This document shows, one piece after another, positions 16,451 to 25,032 of a stretch of 64,000 bases of DNA. The stretch is from the NCBI RefSeq assembly GCF_900105625.1, contig NZ_FNSD01000001.1, positions 1-64,000 of the forward strand, written 5' to 3'. Origin of the DNA: Terriglobus roseus. GTDB taxonomy: Bacteria > Acidobacteriota > Terriglobia > Terriglobales > Acidobacteriaceae. The translations under genes were made by a program, and so were the position numbers. Each line of letters starts with the position of its first letter. The first letter of the stretch is position 1. A model generated the notes under the pieces. The model searched no databases. It was not told the DNA's origin and was given only the letters and a program-made list of their open reading frames with translations.

Positions 16451-17388
16451 CGGCTGAATTGACCGCGGCATATGCCCACTGCCGCGTCATTGCGAAGCGC
16501 GAGGCGAAGAACTTTTATTACGGCTTCATGGCGCTGCCCGCGCACAAGCGCGATGCCATGTGCGCAGTCTATGCGTTCATGCGACGTGCCGATGACATCA
16601 GCGACGACGAAAGCCTGTCACTCGATGACCGTCGCGAGCTCATGTCGAACTGGCTGGCCTCGTGGCGCGGTGAGCGTGCCGTCGACCCGCAGGATCGGCA
16701 GGTCTTCCTTGCGGTGCGCGACGTACAGGTAAGCTTCGGCGTAACGAACGATCTGCTGGAAAAGCTGGTGGCGGGTACGACGATGGACCTTGATCCCGCT
16801 GCGCCTGCGGGTGTGCGACGTATCCGCGTTGATGGCCGCACGATCGACCAGTATGAGTCTGCAGTAGCGCTGGAGCGCTACTGCTATCTGGTTGCGTCGG
16901 TGGTCGGCCTTGTGACGATCCGCATCTTCGGTTTCACCGACCCTGCCGCAGATGCATACGCGGAGCAGCTTGGCCTGGCCTTCCAGTTCACTAACATCCT
17001 GCGTGACGTAAAGGAAGATGCCGAGCGTGGTCGGATCTATCTGCCGCTGGAGTGGATGGAGCCTGCTGGCGTCACATCGGCCGATGTGTTGAAGGCAGCG
17101 GATTCCGGTGAAGCGTCGCCCGCAATGTACTCGGTACTGGCCGGGTTGGGGACGCGTGCAGAGACGTTCTACGGAGCACAGCACAAGTTAATCCCGCTGC
17201 TGGCGACCGACAGTCGCGCAGCGATGCGCGTCCTCATCAGCATTTATCACATGCTGCTGCAGGACATTCGCGCGAAGCACTATCGCGTCTTTCAGGAGCG
17301 CGTCAGCGTTTCCACGACGCGTAAACTCGCGGTCCTGGCGAAGGGCATGCTGGGCGGCCTGCTGGCGCGCGGCGGAGCGAAGCCTTGA
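16447..17388 (+). CDS. hpnD: Presqualene diphosphate synthase HpnD
   Basis: Joins two farnesyl diphosphates to presqualene diphosphate. First Asp motif FMRRADDISDDE, second TNILRDVKEDAERGRIYLP, and the family start FYYGFMALPAHKRDAM. Its 313 residues are slightly longer than usual because of a C-terminal Ala/Gly/Lys tail. GTG start inside the hpnC end (GTGA overlap), as for all genes of this operon. Confidence 0.95.
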   Translation: MTAELTAAYAHCRVIAKREAKNFYYGFMALPAHKRDAMCAVYAFMRRADDISDDESLSLDDRRELMSNWLASWRGERAVDPQDRQVFLAVRDVQVSFGVTNDLLEKLVAGTTMDLDPAAPAGVRRIRVDGRTIDQYESAVALERYCYLVASVVGLVTIRIFGFTDPAADAYAEQLGLAFQFTNILRDVKEDAERGRIYLPLEWMEPAGVTSADVLKAADSGEASPAMYSVLAGLGTRAETFYGAQHKLIPLLATDSRAAMRVLISIYHMLLQDIRAKHYRVFQERVSVSTTRKLAVLAKGMLGGLLARGGAKP

Positions 17389-18770
17389 GCATTCCTCACT
17401 TTGATGCGGTGGTCGTGGGCGCGGGACTTGCCGGCCTTGCAGCGGCATCCGCGCTAAGCGGTGCGGGCGGCAAGGTGCTGGTGCTGGAGCGCAAGCCGTT
17501 TGTGGGCGGTCGCGCTTACTCGTACGAGCATCCGTCTCTGCACGAAGAGATCGATTGCCAGCATGTGCTGCTGGGCTGTTGTACAAATCTTGTTCATCTT
17601 TGCGAGCAGGCGGGAGTTGCGGATCGCGTCCGCTGGTATGACGAACTCACGTTCCTTGAGCCGGGCCATGATGGCAAGGCCGTCCGTCGCACCACACTGA
17701 AGCCGGGTGGCATGCCTGCGCCGCTGCATACTTCGTTCGATTTCCTGCGCGCACCGATGCTCGAGCTTACCGACAAGATCGCGATCGCTCGTGGCCTGAT
17801 GGATTTCATGCGCGGCTATCCGGCGGACGATACGGAGAGCTTCGCCACCTGGTTGAAGCGGACGAAGCAAACGCCGCGCGCGATCAAACACCTGTGGGAG
17901 CCTGTCATTGTCGGCGCGCTGAATGATGGCTTCGAGAACTGCTCGACGAAATATGCGGGACAAGTCTTCCACGAGTCGTTCCTGAAGTCCGCGCAAGGTG
18001 GACGTCTCGGTATTCCTGCGCTGCCCCTCTCGCAGTTCTATGGACATGTTGCGGAACATGCGGTGCGCCAGGGCGCGGAGCTGCGGCTGTCACAGTCGGT
18101 CACCGGACTGTCGCGCGCGCGCGAAGTGTGGACCATTGCTACCAGTGAAGGCGGCTTTACAGCCGACAACGTTGTGCTCGCTGTGCCATTTCAGCAGGCT
18201 GCTTCGCTGCTGCCGACGGATGCTTCGGGCGACGCGCTCAGGACTCAGATGGCGCAACTGCAGAATGCGCCGATCACCACGGTTCACCTTTGGTTTGAAC
18301 GTGAGATCACCGAACTGGATCACGCGGCACTGCTCGACACGGGTATTCAGTGGATCTTTCAGAAGTCGCGCATTCGCCGAACGGCCGGGCAGGGAAGTTA
18401 CTGTGAGTTGACAATCTCTGCGTCCTTCGCAGAGCTGCACCAGACTCGGGAAGAGATTCTGGCCAATGCTTTGCGCGAGCTTGCGATGTTCTTCCCGAAG
18501 GTGCGCGAGGTAAAGCTGGTGAAGAGCGGCATCCTGAAGGAGGCTCGCGCCACGTTCTCGGTCACACCCGGTTCGGATGCTCTTCGTCCTGCGCAGCGTA
18601 CGGTTTGGCCTGGACTGTTCCTTGCGGGCGATTGGACCACAACGGGATGGCCTTCGACGATGGAGGGCGCGGTTCGTAGTGGCTACCTTGCTGCCGGGAC
18701 TGTTGCTGGAACGAATTTCCTGAAGCCGGATCTGCCGGCTGAAGGATTAATGCGGATGATTGCTCCTTAG
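17385..18770 (+). CDS. hpnE: Hydroxysqualene dehydroxylase HpnE
   Basis: FAD-dependent amine-oxidase-fold enzyme that reduces hydroxysqualene to squalene. N-terminal dinucleotide motif VVVGAGLAGLAAASALSGAG, then VLERKPFVGGRAYSY, and the C-terminal FAD contact LFLAGDWTTTGWPSTMEGAVRSG. 461 residues. It is the last gene of the operon; squalene-hopene cyclase is not in the window. A hairpin repeat follows at 18790. Confidence 0.95.
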   Translation: MSIPHFDAVVVGAGLAGLAAASALSGAGGKVLVLERKPFVGGRAYSYEHPSLHEEIDCQHVLLGCCTNLVHLCEQAGVADRVRWYDELTFLEPGHDGKAVRRTTLKPGGMPAPLHTSFDFLRAPMLELTDKIAIARGLMDFMRGYPADDTESFATWLKRTKQTPRAIKHLWEPVIVGALNDGFENCSTKYAGQVFHESFLKSAQGGRLGIPALPLSQFYGHVAEHAVRQGAELRLSQSVTGLSRAREVWTIATSEGGFTADNVVLAVPFQQAASLLPTDASGDALRTQMAQLQNAPITTVHLWFEREITELDHAALLDTGIQWIFQKSRIRRTAGQGSYCELTISASFAELHQTREEILANALRELAMFFPKVREVKLVKSGILKEARATFSVTPGSDALRPAQRTVWPGLFLAGDWTTTGWPSTMEGAVRSGYLAAGTVAGTNFLKPDLPAEGLMRMIAP

Positions 18771-18789
18771 ACCTTGAACTGGAAAGAAG

Positions 18790-18813
18790 CCACGTCTCAG
18801 AAGCGAGACGTGG
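18790..18813. repeat. Intergenic hairpin between convergent genes
   Basis: Nine-pair perfect stem CCACGTCTC/GAGACGTGG with loop AGAAGC, followed by GGCACCC rather than T's. It looks like a dispersed palindromic element and may stop transcription from either side. Confidence 0.55.
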
Positions 18814-18845
18814 GGCACCCGCTTTGTGCAGTCTTCTCGCTGCTC

Positions 18846-19235
18846 CTAACGAGTCAGAAGGAAGACACCGGCGCTGACGAAGATCGCCGCGAACCAGCGG
18901 CGGCGGTCCACGTTCTCCTTCAGGAAGAGCTTTGCCGCGATGGCCGTTGCGATGAAGGTCAGTGAGTTGGTCGCGGGGGCTACCAGGCTGAGGTCTGCGC
19001 CGGAGAGTGCGAAGAGCAGTGCGAAGAAGCTGATCGCCATGCAGGCGATGCCTGCGATGAGGAATGGCGATGTGACGACGGCCTTTATCGCGCCGAAGAG
19101 GCCGCTGTGCGCGCGGATCTCATCAAGGTCCCCGACACGCGTCATGGCCGCGGAGATGAGCGTCTCGCCGACGGTCGCGCCGAGGACCATGATGACGATG
19201 GTGATGATGGTGTCGCTGCTCAGGTGCGCGATCAT
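18846..19235 (-). CDS. Half-size EamA/SMR-like membrane protein (second of a pair)
   Basis: A 129-residue protein with four predicted transmembrane helices (VIMVLGATVGETLIS; FLIAGIACMAISFFALLFAL; LVAPATNSLTFIATAIAAKLFL; WFAAIFVSAGVFLLT). Its size and the ATNSLTFIATAIAAKLFLKE helix resemble one half of an EamA drug/metabolite transporter. It overlaps the upstream partner by 4 nt, so a heterodimer like ArnE/ArnF or paired SMR proteins is likely. The substrate is unknown; the hopanoid neighbourhood suggests a lipid-linked cargo (inference). Confidence 0.85.
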   Translation of the reverse strand: MIAHLSSDTIITIVIMVLGATVGETLISAAMTRVGDLDEIRAHSGLFGAIKAVVTSPFLIAGIACMAISFFALLFALSGADLSLVAPATNSLTFIATAIAAKLFLKENVDRRRWFAAIFVSAGVFLLTR

Positions 19236-19657
19236 GGCTGCACCCCTTCCAGTTCCGCCAAGGCAAGATGCTCGGTGCGGGAGGGTCCGTTCGCCACGAA
19301 GCCTACGCCGATCACAATGCAGGCGATGCCGGCCCAGCGCATAGGTGTGATGGACTCATGCAGCCAGAGCCTTCCGATAAGAGCGGTGACGACATTGCCG
19401 AAGGCAGTTGCAGGCTGTACGAAGGTGAGGTCGGCCCAACTCAATGCCGTCATGTAGCTGCCCATGAAGCTTATGAGCACGAGAATCCCGGCGGCGACCC
19501 ACGGGTTGATCAGTGCGTGCAGCAGGAGGCCCAGGTGGGCGAACGAGACGGGACCGACCTGCTTCATGCCACGGCTCAGAAGTGCGTCGCCCAGGGACGC
19601 ACCGAGCATGATGAAAATGAGCATGGCGTACTGTGAAGGCTTTAAACGATGAGACAT
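19232..19657 (-). CDS. Half-size EamA/SMR-like membrane protein (first of a pair)
   Basis: A 141-residue protein with four predicted transmembrane helices and the sister motif FVQPATAFGNVVTALIGRLWLHE. It is paired with the 18846 gene in the same order and topology, with a short charged tail (EHLALAELEG). A TACAAT box and GAAGGAGA ribosome site lie just before the ATG at 19657. Functional assignment is by fold only. Confidence 0.85.
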   Translation of the reverse strand: MSHRLKPSQYAMLIFIMLGASLGDALLSRGMKQVGPVSFAHLGLLLHALINPWVAAGILVLISFMGSYMTALSWADLTFVQPATAFGNVVTALIGRLWLHESITPMRWAGIACIVIGVGFVANGPSRTEHLALAELEGVQP

Positions 19658-19740
19658 TCTCCTTCATTGTATCGACCCGGTACCCCAGGCAGCCGCTAGG
19701 GCAGATACTGTCGTAGCCTTCCGCGGCGCCTGCTGCAAAG

Positions 19741-19769
19741 AAAGACGCCTCCGTCTCCGGAGGCGTCTT
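19741..19769 (-). terminator. Terminator of the hpnJ-like gene
   Basis: Twelve-pair stem (AAGACGCCTCCG/CGGAGGCGTCTT, loop TCTC); on the minus strand it is followed by TCTTTG. It lies 20 nt after the hpnJ stop. Confidence 0.8.
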
Positions 19770-19789
19770 CGATGGGATTCTGGTGCGAA

Positions 19790-21268
19790 CTACGCGTTCA
19801 TGCTGACGGATTCCTGCGCCTTGAGGGCGTTCTCTTCCTTCTTGGCACGGGCAGCTTTGTTGCGCTGTGCGCGAAGCTTCATGAAGCTCTTTGCCTCAAC
19901 GTACAGGCGGGGCACGTCGCGATTGACGATAGCCTTCCAGACAACGCGGGCAGCCGCCTTCGGACGGAAATAGTACTCGTCGTAGAACTTGTGGACCATC
20001 TCCATCACGTACTCGGTTGGCAGGCCGGGGTATTCGATGTGCGCCATCTGATGGCCGCCGCCGTCGTTCATGTTCTCGTTGGTGATGTAGCCGTTCTTCT
20101 CGGCGAAGTCATAGAACTCGGTGCCCGGGTAAGCGTGTGCGACGGAGACTTGGATGGTCTCGCAGTCGAGCTGCTTGGCGAAATTGATCGTGTTCCAGAT
20201 CGACTCCTTCGTTTCGCCCGGCAGGCCGAGGATGAAGTCGGCATGGATGATGAGGCCGAGGTCGTGGCAGTCCTTGACGAACTCGCGGGCACGCTCAACG
20301 GTCGAGCCCTTCTTGATGTTCTTCAGGATCTGTGGATCGCCCGACTCGAAGCCCACGATCAACAGGCGGCAACCCGCTTCCTTCATGGCCTTCAACGTGT
20401 CGCGGTGGGTCGTGGTGCGGCTGGTGCAGGACCAGGTGATGCCCAGCGGCTTCAGCTTGGCGCAGAGCTCAATGGTGCGTTCTTTCTGGATGTTGAAGGT
20501 GTCGTCATCGAAGAAGAACTCCTTCACTTCCGGGAAGTTCTCCTTGGCCCACTTCAACTCGGCCGCCACGTCGTCCGTGGAGCGCTTGCGCCACGCGTGG
20601 CCGCTCAGCGTCTGGGGCCACAGGCAGAAGGTGCACTGCGCCGGGCAACCGCGCGTGCTGTACAGCGAGATGTACGGGTGCAGCAGGAACGGCACGTTGT
20701 AACGTGTGACGTCCATGTCGCGCTTGTAGATCTTGGTGGCCCAGGGCATTGCGTCCAGGTCTTCGACCTGCGGGCGGTCCGGGTTGTGCTGGATGACGCC
20801 GTTCGCGTCCTTGTAAGAAAGGCCGAGGATCTCACTGATCGGCTTACCCTGTGCGTATTCGACGATGGTGTAGTCGAACTCGCGGCGGCAGATGAAGTCG
20901 ATGGCATCGCACTCGTTGAGAGCGCGGTCCGGGTCGGTGGTGACTGGCGGTCCGACGAAGGCGATCTTGATGGTCGGATTGGCCTTCTTGATGGCCTGTG
21001 CCAGGGCGTGGTCGCCTGACCAGCCGACCGTGGAGGTGAAGAGCACCAGGAACTCATAATCCTTCGCGATGTTGATCGTCTCTTCCGCGCTGACGTGGTG
21101 CGGCGGCGCGTCAAGCAGGCGCGAACCCTCCAGCATGCCGGCGGGGTAAGCCAGCCACACGGGGTACCAGTACGACTCAATTTCACGCGTCGCGGGCCAA
21201 CGGGAGCTGGCGCCACCGTCGAAGTTTTCAAAGGAAGGCGGGTTCAGGAGCAGTGTCTTCAATACCAT
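19790..21268 (-). CDS. hpnJ: Hopanoid-biosynthesis-associated radical SAM protein, HpnJ type
   Basis: B12-binding-type radical SAM enzyme of 492 residues. The start (LKTLLLNPPSFENFDGGASSRW) and REIESYWYPVWLAYPAGML are typical of HpnJ, which is linked to forming the cyclitol ether headgroup of bacteriohopanepolyols. The N-terminal cobalamin-binding-like domain (about 1-180) is followed by the cluster motif RGCPAQCTFC (CxxxCxxC) and the barrel with FFFDDDTFNIQ and FILGLPGETKESIW. Its own TAAAAT box lies upstream although an export cassette precedes it on the same strand. The Lys/Ala-rich C-terminus is probably flexible. Confidence 0.9.
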   Translation of the reverse strand: MVLKTLLLNPPSFENFDGGASSRWPATREIESYWYPVWLAYPAGMLEGSRLLDAPPHHVSAEETINIAKDYEFLVLFTSTVGWSGDHALAQAIKKANPTIKIAFVGPPVTTDPDRALNECDAIDFICRREFDYTIVEYAQGKPISEILGLSYKDANGVIQHNPDRPQVEDLDAMPWATKIYKRDMDVTRYNVPFLLHPYISLYSTRGCPAQCTFCLWPQTLSGHAWRKRSTDDVAAELKWAKENFPEVKEFFFDDDTFNIQKERTIELCAKLKPLGITWSCTSRTTTHRDTLKAMKEAGCRLLIVGFESGDPQILKNIKKGSTVERAREFVKDCHDLGLIIHADFILGLPGETKESIWNTINFAKQLDCETIQVSVAHAYPGTEFYDFAEKNGYITNENMNDGGGHQMAHIEYPGLPTEYVMEMVHKFYDEYYFRPKAAARVVWKAIVNRDVPRLYVEAKSFMKLRAQRNKAARAKKEENALKAQESVSMNA

Positions 21269-21281
21269 GGTTGTACCTCGG

Positions 21282-21287
21282 ATTTTA
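21282..21287 (-). promoter_or_regulatory. -10 box of the hpnJ-like gene
   Basis: TAAAAT on the minus strand, 13 nt before the ATG with GAGG in between; TTTGCA lies about 16 nt upstream. Confidence 0.45.
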
Positions 21288-21346
21288 CCATTTTGTGACC
21301 GTGCAAAGGGCCGGTGGAACCCATGCGGGAACCTTTCGCAGAGTCG

Positions 21347-22792
21347 CTACGGGTGGGGAGTCACAGTGGGACTTTGCGGCAGGACGCCCGGGCTGGTCCC
21401 AAGCGGAGTGGGGACAGGAATGCCCGCAGCCGGAGCAACCGTGGGCGTAACTGTTCTGCTGCCGGGAGTCGTAAGGAGCCAGTTACCAAGACGATCGGTC
21501 TGCCGCAACAGATTCACCTGGGTCTGACGGAGCTGAAGGTCGGCGGCGAGAACGTCCAAGTATTTCTGGCGCTCCTGTAGCTGGGCGTTGAGTTGGTCTT
21601 TCGGAGTGACCTGGGCTCCCTGCGAGCCCCCTTCCTGCTGCATCTGGATCTGCAATGTCTCGAGCTGGTCCTGGGCAATTTCCCGATCGTCCCGGGCAAG
21701 TTGCGCGCGCAGATCCAGTTCCCGGGACGAGTTCAGCAGCTTCGAGCGACCCTCGCGGTAGACACCGCGTTGTTGGTCGGCCTCGGCGTACGCACGTGCC
21801 GCATCTGCCGCCGAGCCACGCGCCTTTGCCCTGTGTGCCATGTCCAGCAAGGGGAAATTGAACTGAAGTCCGAAACTGAGTGCGTTTTCACTATTCGGAA
21901 ACCCGGGGGCGCCGCCATAGCGAGGATAGTAATCGAGATAAGAAGACAGCGATGTTGCGACGCGGCTGTAATTCGCGGCCAGAATGATTTGGGGCCGCAG
22001 CAGGTACCGGCTGTCACCGAACGCGACGTACTGTTTTGCACGAGCGTTCGCGAAAGCAGCTTTGATCCCATCGCTGTCGGGCAACTTGTCCATGTCGACT
22101 TCTTCGTTGGCCGGTGACCGTGTGAAGGCCGGGACGGAGTTTCGGTCAGTTACGAGTGCGGTAGCCGGCAGTCCCGTAAGCTGCGCAAGATGCTGCCGGT
22201 TCGCTGCAATGTCGTCGTCCGTCTGCAGACTTGCCAGGCGTAGCTGCGTCCCGGTTCGACGGGACTTCGGGAGCTCGACCTTTGCATCGACTCCAAGCGA
22301 GATACGGTCGGTGGTGACGGACACCAGGCGGTCGGCATAGGCAATGGATTCGTGTAAGACCGACTTGCGCTCCAGAGCGTAGTCGAGCGCCAGATAGGTG
22401 TTTGTCGTGTCTTCAACAACTTCGACCTGGTTGTTATGAAGGATAAGCTCCGCAGCCTGGACCGCCTGGTCTGCGGATCGGATGTAGTCCTTCTGCGAAA
22501 AGCTGAAGACGAGACTCTGAGCGCTGATGGAGAACACAACCGGAACATTTAAGGGCGCGCCGGTGGACTGGCCGTACCCGGTCACGACGCCAACTGTGGG
22601 GATATAGGCGTCACGCGCTTCGCTGCGCGCGGCCCGTGCCTTGTCCAGATCGGCCTGAGCCAGTCGGATTCTTGGACTGTTCTTGAGAGCTAGATTGACA
22701 GCGGACTGGAGCGAAATCTGCGCGACGCAGTGACCGCCAAAAGTGAATAGTCCTGAGAGGACCGCCGTGCGCAGGAGGGGGAAGCGGGTCAT
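21347..22792 (-). CDS. TolC-family outer-membrane efflux protein
   Basis: Outer-membrane channel of an exporter, 481 residues. Signal peptide (about 1-24, ending GHCVAQ), then the repeated long coiled-coil helices of the OEP fold (SLQSAVNLALKNSPRIRLAQADLDKARAARSEA near 30-60; second half from about 280). The C-terminus is Pro/Thr-rich (VAPAAGIPVPTPLGTSPG). Its start overlaps the TPR gene stop by 4 nt. It forms a cassette with the TPR and HlyD-type genes. Confidence 0.9.
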   Translation of the reverse strand: MTRFPLLRTAVLSGLFTFGGHCVAQISLQSAVNLALKNSPRIRLAQADLDKARAARSEARDAYIPTVGVVTGYGQSTGAPLNVPVVFSISAQSLVFSFSQKDYIRSADQAVQAAELILHNNQVEVVEDTTNTYLALDYALERKSVLHESIAYADRLVSVTTDRISLGVDAKVELPKSRRTGTQLRLASLQTDDDIAANRQHLAQLTGLPATALVTDRNSVPAFTRSPANEEVDMDKLPDSDGIKAAFANARAKQYVAFGDSRYLLRPQIILAANYSRVATSLSSYLDYYPRYGGAPGFPNSENALSFGLQFNFPLLDMAHRAKARGSAADAARAYAEADQQRGVYREGRSKLLNSSRELDLRAQLARDDREIAQDQLETLQIQMQQEGGSQGAQVTPKDQLNAQLQERQKYLDVLAADLQLRQTQVNLLRQTDRLGNWLLTTPGSRTVTPTVAPAAGIPVPTPLGTSPGVLPQSPTVTPHP

Positions 22793-23724
22793 TGGCCGGC
22801 TCCCTTGCGAGCTGCGTCGTAGTTGGGTGCAAGCGCAAGAGCGGCAGCGAATTCTTTTTGAGCGCCGGCCGTGTCGCCTGTCGCCCTAAGCGCATTACCC
22901 AGCAGTACATGAGCCTGCGCAAATGCAGAGACGCCAGCCTGCTGCGTATTCAGATACGCGCGGAGTCCGTTCACGGCGTCGGCGGGGTGTTGCAAGTCGA
23001 TAAGGATCTTCGCGGCATCCAGAGTGTCCGGGCCACGATGGGTATCGGCGGCGAGCGCGAGCCGGGCATTTTCCACGGCGCGGTCGTTCTGCTTGCGGCT
23101 GCGATAGAAGCCCGCCAGATCGACGTATGCCTCAGGCGTGTGTCCTGCAGCAAGTTCGGCGCGATACTCGGCTTCAGCCGTCGTATCATCCTTTGCCTTC
23201 GCGGCAATCATGGCGGCCAGGCGGTGCGATCGCGCGGGAGAGAGTGGTTGCAGGCGGGTGACGAGATCACGTGCCTTATCTGCTCCGCCGCCGACGATGC
23301 CGGGTGCCTCTGCGTAGAACTGGCCCAGATCACTCAGGGCTTCAACGCTCTTCGGATTCAGTTGGACGGCCTTCTCGAAATTCGTTCGAATCTTACTCAC
23401 CATGCGCATTCCGGTGAACGTGCCGCTATGGTCGGCCTTGTTGCCGTAGACGCGGGCAAGCTCAAGGGCGTAGTCACTGTTGGAAGGCGCGAGGGACACG
23501 GCCGACTCACATGCCGAGATCGCTGCGTCGCGTGCATCGACAGAGGAATAGAGCTTGCAAAGCAGCTCCTGCGCATCGGCATTCTTGATTGGCTTCAGCG
23601 CCGCGACCGAAGCGTCAACGCGCCCAGCACGGGCATCAGCCAAGGCAGAAGCGGGTATCTGTGCCGCAGCCGAGGTCGCAGCAAGCAGAAGGGAAATGCA
23701 CGTTGCTCGACAGGCACCAATCAC
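22789..23724 (-). CDS. Secreted TPR-repeat protein of the export cassette
   Basis: A 311-residue protein with an N-terminal signal peptide (CISLLLAATSAAAQ) and about six TPR-like helix pairs (ACESAVSLAPSNSDYALELARVYG; NFEKAVQLNPKSVEALSDLGQFY; HVLLGNALRATGDTAGAQKEF). Probably a periplasmic scaffold. It overlaps the HlyD-type gene upstream and the TolC gene downstream by 4 nt each. Its role in export is inferred from this coupling alone. Confidence 0.88.
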   Translation of the reverse strand: MIGACRATCISLLLAATSAAAQIPASALADARAGRVDASVAALKPIKNADAQELLCKLYSSVDARDAAISACESAVSLAPSNSDYALELARVYGNKADHSGTFTGMRMVSKIRTNFEKAVQLNPKSVEALSDLGQFYAEAPGIVGGGADKARDLVTRLQPLSPARSHRLAAMIAAKAKDDTTAEAEYRAELAAGHTPEAYVDLAGFYRSRKQNDRAVENARLALAADTHRGPDTLDAAKILIDLQHPADAVNGLRAYLNTQQAGVSAFAQAHVLLGNALRATGDTAGAQKEFAAALALAPNYDAARKGAGQ

Positions 23725-24974
23725 TGCTGCACAACCCTGACCCGCAGGCCTTCCGAGAGATCGATGCTGCTGCTGGTGGAGGCCAGTGCGACGAGATCGT
23801 TCGGATTGATTCCCGAGATGATTTGAACCGCCATCAGGTTTACGGAGCCAATCTTGACGACCCTCTTTACGAGCTGATTGTGCTCGACCAGAAAGACATA
23901 GTTCTCGCCAGAGCCTGTCGTGCGCAGGGCTTCGCGCGGGAGGCTGAGGACGTGAAAGATTGATTGCGTGGTGACGCTGACGCTCACGTTGGTGTTTGGC
24001 AGGAGGTCACCCGTTGCGTCGTCGACAGCGATGAGGCATTCGCCCACGTTCCGTGTGCCATAGGTGATGACGGTCGTCGGTGTGCGTACGATGTGGCCGT
24101 GCCAGCTAAGGCCGGGCTTTGCGTCCCACTTGATCAGCACGGAGTCATTCAGCTTCAGGCGGCCGATCTCCGGCTCGTCGAAGTAGGCGCGAACCTGCAT
24201 CTTCGAAAGATCGGCGACCTGCACCAGCTCTTCACCGGAGCCGACGAAGTCATACGCCTTGACCGGAAGAGAGTAGACGGTTCCGGCAAAGGGTGCCCGG
24301 ACGACGCTCTGAGCAAGCGACTGTTGCGCTGCGTTCAGGCTGGCCTGACTGTCGCTCAATTGGGCGTTGACGCGCTGCTTGTCTGTGGAAGAGTAGCGGC
24401 CAGTCGAACGCTGCTGAAGGGAATCGAGGGAGCTTTGGTTGGAGGCCAGGCGCGCCTGCGCGGCGGCTACTTCATTCGCGGACGCAGCACCCTTGGCCTG
24501 TAAGGCCTGAAGCGCCGCAAGGTCCTTCTGAGACTGAGCGACCTGCAGACGGGCGCGGGTAAGATCGCCGGACATACCGATGCGCTCATCGGTCGAGCCG
24601 CCGTTCGTGATGTCGAACTGCGCGGCGCGTGCCTGGGCGATGGCAGACCTTGCGGTCTCGACACGGGCCTCCGCAGCAGCGGTGCTCATACGCAGTAGCA
24701 ATGTGCCCGCGTCCACCTTCTGGCCTGCGCGCACATAGACGGCCTGAACGCTACCAGCTTCACCGGCGTGAGCCTGAAAGTTCTGGATGGGCTCAACCTT
24801 GCCATTAGTGGACAGGGCGCTCACAAGGTCGCCGTAGCCAACCTTTGCGGCCCTGATGTCGATTTCCTTACGCGTGGAGAGGCGAATCGCGATGATCAGT
24901 GCGATCACCAAAACGGCCCCGATCGCCACGCGAATGGCTATTTTTCCGCTGTTTCCGCTTGCAGTTTCGCTCAT
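23721..24974 (-). CDS. HlyD/RND-type periplasmic adaptor
   Basis: Membrane-fusion protein of 417 residues. One N-terminal membrane anchor (about 13-29), a biotinyl-lipoyl-like domain (VQAVYVRAGQKVDAGTLLLRM), a long coiled-coil hairpin (about 100-215, Ala/Gln-rich) and beta-barrel domains (VRAPFAGTVYSLPVKAYDFVGSG; VRAYFDEPEIGRL). It should link an inner-membrane pump to the TolC partner, but no pump gene lies in this cassette. A perfect TATAAT (24992-24987) lies 12 nt before its ATG. Confidence 0.92.
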   Translation of the reverse strand: MSETASGNSGKIAIRVAIGAVLVIALIIAIRLSTRKEIDIRAAKVGYGDLVSALSTNGKVEPIQNFQAHAGEAGSVQAVYVRAGQKVDAGTLLLRMSTAAAEARVETARSAIAQARAAQFDITNGGSTDERIGMSGDLTRARLQVAQSQKDLAALQALQAKGAASANEVAAAQARLASNQSSLDSLQQRSTGRYSSTDKQRVNAQLSDSQASLNAAQQSLAQSVVRAPFAGTVYSLPVKAYDFVGSGEELVQVADLSKMQVRAYFDEPEIGRLKLNDSVLIKWDAKPGLSWHGHIVRTPTTVITYGTRNVGECLIAVDDATGDLLPNTNVSVSVTTQSIFHVLSLPREALRTTGSGENYVFLVEHNQLVKRVVKIGSVNLMAVQIISGINPNDLVALASTSSSIDLSEGLRVRVVQQ

Positions 24975-24986
24975 GCCCGATTCGTC

Positions 24987-24992
24987 ATTATA
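24987..24992 (-). promoter_or_regulatory. -10 box of the HlyD-TPR-TolC operon
   Basis: TATAAT on the minus strand, 12 nt before the ATG; no clear -35 hexamer at the right distance. Confidence 0.45.
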
Positions 24993-25032
24993 TGAGACTC
25001 AAAAAGTCGTTTCTCGGTTCAATAAGAATCGC

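Noticed and set aside
19772-21019. 415-codon plus-strand frame opposite hpnJ
   Set aside because: Antisense shadow of a clear radical SAM gene; composition is atypical for a protein.
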